This document shows positions 36,061-38,023 of a stretch of DNA of 38,023 nucleotides, in pieces (positions within the stretch are counted from its first letter, which is position 1; every line of letters starts with the position of its first letter). Below the pieces are notes generated by a model, which saw only the letters and a program-made list of their open reading frames with translations, was not told the DNA's origin and made no database searches. The translations under genes were made by a program, and so were the position numbers. The DNA is taken from the NCBI RefSeq assembly GCF_016612505.1, contig NZ_JAENRR010000048.1, positions 1 through 38,023 on the forward strand, in the 5' to 3' direction. Source of the stretch: Carboxylicivirga marina (GTDB lineage Bacteria; Bacteroidota; Bacteroidia; Bacteroidales; Marinilabiliaceae).

Positions 36061-36190
36061 GGCTTTAAAACCTAATTAATATCACTTCTGAACAATGAGA
36101 CCACCTATCCGGGCAAATAAATTCATTTAAAAAAGTTACTTTTACCAAATAATTTGTAATTTAACCTTGAATTAAATTCGATAGAAATCT

Positions 36191-36646
36191 ATGCCAAACC
36201 CTTATACACACATTGACCTAGGTTATCTGGAAAGCATAACCGATGGCAGCTACGACCTTATTAAAGAATTAATAAGTATTTTCATTGAGCAAATTCCAGA
36301 GTTTAAAGAAGATTTTGAAGAAGGGTTGACTTCTCAGGATTGGGGGAAAATTGCAGCGGTAGCTCATAAGGCCAAATCTTCTGTTATGTCAATGGGGATG
36401 GAAGAGTTGGGCAACAAAGACTTAAAGAATCTCGAATTATTAGCAAAATTACTTAAGGTTGATGAACTCGATGGTAATTCAGACGAAGCTATCCAGATTA
36501 AAAAAAGTATCAACAACTACGAAGATGAAAGACAGCAATGGTTGATAGACAACAAGAATGAGACTGCTGTTAAAAATATAATTGAACATTTTAACCAAAC
36601 TTGTGATTCAGCATTAATTGAGTTACAGGAAGTATTGGAGAATTAA
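36191..36646 (+). CDS. Histidine phosphotransfer (Hpt) domain protein
   Basis: The 151-residue cytoplasmic protein has an Hpt four-helix bundle with phospho-acceptor H59 in AAVAHKAKSSVMSMG, matching the AHxLKSS family motif. Preceding helices are DLGYLESITDGSYDLIKEL and FIEQIPEFKEDFEEGL. The C-terminal 50 residues (from about 100) form a second helical stretch rich in Glu, Gln and Asn. It would shuttle phosphate between receiver domains in a phosphorelay. It lies 15 bases before a STAS protein with which it surely shares a message. No kinase or regulator is adjacent; the receiver-only protein at 4611 is a conceivable partner but lies far away. Confidence 0.88.
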   Translation: MPNPYTHIDLGYLESITDGSYDLIKELISIFIEQIPEFKEDFEEGLTSQDWGKIAAVAHKAKSSVMSMGMEELGNKDLKNLELLAKLLKVDELDGNSDEAIQIKKSINNYEDERQQWLIDNKNETAVKNIIEHFNQTCDSALIELQEVLEN

Positions 36647-36661
36647 AATAAAAGAAGAACT

Positions 36662-36988
36662 ATGCTACAAGTTAAAGAACATAAAGGAGTAATGTTCGGC
36701 TTATTAGCTGATACTGACAGATTAAATGCCACCATTGCACCCGATGTAAAAGCCGATTTAACATCTGCACTTTCTAATAAAGGAGTTCGAATGGTACTTA
36801 ATTTATCTAACATTAGTTTTATAGACAGTACAGGTATTGGCACACTTATTAGCGCCTTGAAAACAGCCAGACAAAATGGAGGTTCTTTTCAATTATGCTG
36901 TCCAAAAGCCGAAGTATTAAGCTTGTTAAAACTCATGAAGCTTGATATGGTCTTTGACATTTTTGATTCGGAAGAACAAATTGCATAA
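36662..36988 (+). CDS. STAS-domain anti-sigma factor antagonist
   Basis: The 108-residue protein is a single STAS domain like SpoIIAA/RsbV: VKEHKGVMFGLLADTDRLN for the first strands, a helix over 28-40, the strand VRMVLNLSNISFID, and S56 in DSTGIGTL, the serine that anti-sigma kinases phosphorylate. The usual second conserved region LxxL follows (SLLKLMKLDMVFDIF). Such proteins free a partner when unphosphorylated, so a serine kinase (RsbW-like) and a PP2C phosphatase should exist, but none is in the window. It is 15 bases after the Hpt gene, which is an unusual pairing of His- and Ser-based signalling. A terminator follows at once. Confidence 0.92.
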   Translation: MLQVKEHKGVMFGLLADTDRLNATIAPDVKADLTSALSNKGVRMVLNLSNISFIDSTGIGTLISALKTARQNGGSFQLCCPKAEVLSLLKLMKLDMVFDIFDSEEQIA

Positions 36989-36994
36989 GATATT

Positions 36995-37021
36995 AAAAAC
37001 CGCGAAAGCGGTTTTTTTTTG
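36995..37021 (+). terminator. Terminator of the Hpt-STAS operon
   Basis: Perfect 9-base arms AAAAACCGC (36995-37003) and GCGGTTTTT (37008-37016) with the stable loop GAAA, then a T-run to 37020. It lies 6 bases past the stop. Confidence 0.95.
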
Positions 37022-37070
37022 TGCCTTATTACACTAACGACTGCTTAATCAGACATATACACATATATGA

Positions 37071-37322
37071 AACCAATATTGTCCTAATTATTTTTTGAAA
37101 TTGGGCTATCCGCCCAAACCCGACTTACTTTTTGATCTTGATGTCAAAAACTAAGGAAAAAGCATCAAGGCTGCACCAGCTTCGATCAAAAAACTACAGT
37201 TGATGACTGAAATTGTTTTAAACTCGACTTTTTACGTTCCTCCAAAAGCCTCAAGCAGAAAACAATTCTTAAGCGTCATTTCAACCTTGTTTTTTGTCTC
37301 ATCTGCTGAGGCCCTTTCGTAA
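37071..37322 (+). pseudogene. Possible decayed ORF in a gene-poor stretch
   Basis: The 495-base gap between the STAS gene and the next gene has no intact gene. On the plus strand one frame is open from 37071 to 37322 except for a single TAA at 37152-37154: 27 codons before it and 55 after it. The second part includes an ATG at 37203 and a 39-residue ORF with a varied composition (FYVPPKASSRKQF then FFVSSAEAL). The composition looks more like coding than the AT-rich gaps elsewhere, and the base mix (clusters of GC such as GGGCTATCCGCCC at 37103-37115) differs. It may be the remnant of a gene or part of a dispersed repeat. I recognise no family. From 37323 to 37483 I see nothing definite. Confidence 0.3.
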
Positions 37323-37483
37323 CAATACATCTCGTGGCACAACTAAAAACGTTTAGGACGCTATTGATATGAAACTAAATCGTCCAGTATTCCAATAAGT
37401 CAGAATCTTTTATTGGGTTAATCTATTCAGCTTCAAAGTCAATTAAACAATTTGACACTATAGAAACATACTAGGTTTGTAAC

Positions 37484-38023
37484 TTACTTCAGACAGTTCT
37501 CGCAATGCGTTTTCCTGAGATGACTATTCTCCAATAACTGAAATGATATTCCCCCTTCTCCAAAAGGCTCAAAAACTTTACAAAACCTGTCTCTATTTAA
37601 ATTTATTGCGTTGAGCATTATAGTGCGATAATCTGCTTTCTTTACCATTTTAGGGTCGCTTAAAGTCAGGTTTAAATAATAAAATAATAAGTCTTCATCA
37701 ACGTCAATACTCTTAACTTTTTTATGAAGTAGCTTCTTAGCCCAGTCATATTTTGAATACGATGAAAAATACTGTGCTAAGCTTAAATAATCACCCGTTG
37801 ATAATGGTAAATACTTATAGTTTGAGTAGATATATCTTAATGCTCTGTCTTTATTTTGAAACTCTTCCCGAGCCATATAATGTTCACTCATTACAATATT
37901 ATAATTAACAAGCATTCGCTTAACAAGGCTAGTAGTAATACCAAATTTCTTAAGGGGACTTCTATAAATTAAAACTTTGACATACAGATGTGTATTAGTA
38001 TTTTCAGGCGATAAAATCAGCCG
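37484..38023 (-). CDS. C-terminal part of a helical (TPR-like) protein, runs off the window
   Basis: The frame is open from the stop at 37484 through the last base of the window, so the ATG at 37915 is probably internal and the gene starts beyond 38023. The visible 179 residues are helical with TPR-like spacing: YIYSNYKYLPLSTGDYLSLA, then FSSYSKYDWAKKLLHKK, and LLFYYLNLTLSDP. The end is distinctive, FGEGGISFQLLENSHLRKTH, closed by a CENC motif, two cysteines four residues from the stop. I recall uncharacterised Bacteroidota proteins with this ending but know no function. No terminator is obvious past the stop. Confidence 0.6.
   Translation of the reverse strand, partial: RLILSPENTNTHLYVKVLIYRSPLKKFGITTSLVKRMLVNYNIVMSEHYMAREEFQNKDRALRYIYSNYKYLPLSTGDYLSLAQYFSSYSKYDWAKKLLHKKVKSIDVDEDLLFYYLNLTLSDPKMVKKADYRTIMLNAINLNRDRFCKVFEPFGEGGISFQLLENSHLRKTHCENCLK

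Overview
The window looks like the chromosome of an AT-rich member of the Bacteroidota, probably in or near Bacteroidales/Marinilabiliales. Several start regions carry the Bacteroidota -7 box TAnnTTTG with a TTG or TTTG about 17-21 bp upstream, and I saw no clear Shine-Dalgarno series. The gene families fit: a TraR/DksA-like zinc-finger protein, the lysine-type SerA, a DUF1015 gene beside serC-serA, a DHODH-like protein, a long pyrophosphate-type phosphofructokinase, an Rrf2 regulator, and lipoproteins with an LxxC lipobox. I found no rRNA, tRNA, CRISPR array, insertion sequence or prophage.

Layout. 1-770: C-terminal part of an M3 oligoendopeptidase whose frame is closed by stops near the window edge. 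1091-2932: a tandem-FKBP lipoprotein, then a methyltransferase plus DksA-like pair. 2933-3475: a convergent intergenic region filled by a degenerate 41-bp tandem array of dyads. 3476-7733 (minus): a signalling operon of PAS histidine kinase, NarL/LuxR response regulator, receiver-only protein, and a chemoreceptor-like protein with no periplasmic sensor. 7963-14122 (minus): a 1488-residue exported protein behind prmA, and a secreted TapB-like protein. 14313-18649 (plus): a periplasmic-binding-protein histidine kinase, rsmE, and an extended MtfA-like peptidase. 18654-22340: an Rrf2 regulator and two divergent phosphofructokinases, both with pyrophosphate-type residues. 22436-27309: a family 2 glycosyltransferase, an ECF sigma factor with a small downstream gene, and uvrA. 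27340-35935 (minus): an exported protein and lipoprotein pair, a DHODH-like flavoprotein, yggS, DUF1015, serA, serC and gcvT. 36191-36988 (plus): an Hpt protein and a STAS protein. 37022-37483: a gene-poor stretch with a probable decayed ORF. 37484-38023: the C-terminal part of a gene that runs off the window.

How the parts work together. Three signalling modules are present: the kinase-to-chemoreceptor operon, the orphan periplasmic-binding kinase, and the Hpt/STAS pair. Central metabolism is represented by reversible pyrophosphate-linked phosphofructokinase, and by serine synthesis (serC, serA) next to the glycine-cleavage T protein, which together link glycolysis to one-carbon units. Transcript ends are well marked: I could place eleven clear hairpin-plus-T-run terminators, one of them inside the serC-serA unit, besides two weaker terminator-like hairpins. 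The most unusual non-coding feature is the 41-bp dyad array. The most interesting coding leads are the giant exported protein and the DUF1015 protein with its DGHHR motif beside the serine genes.
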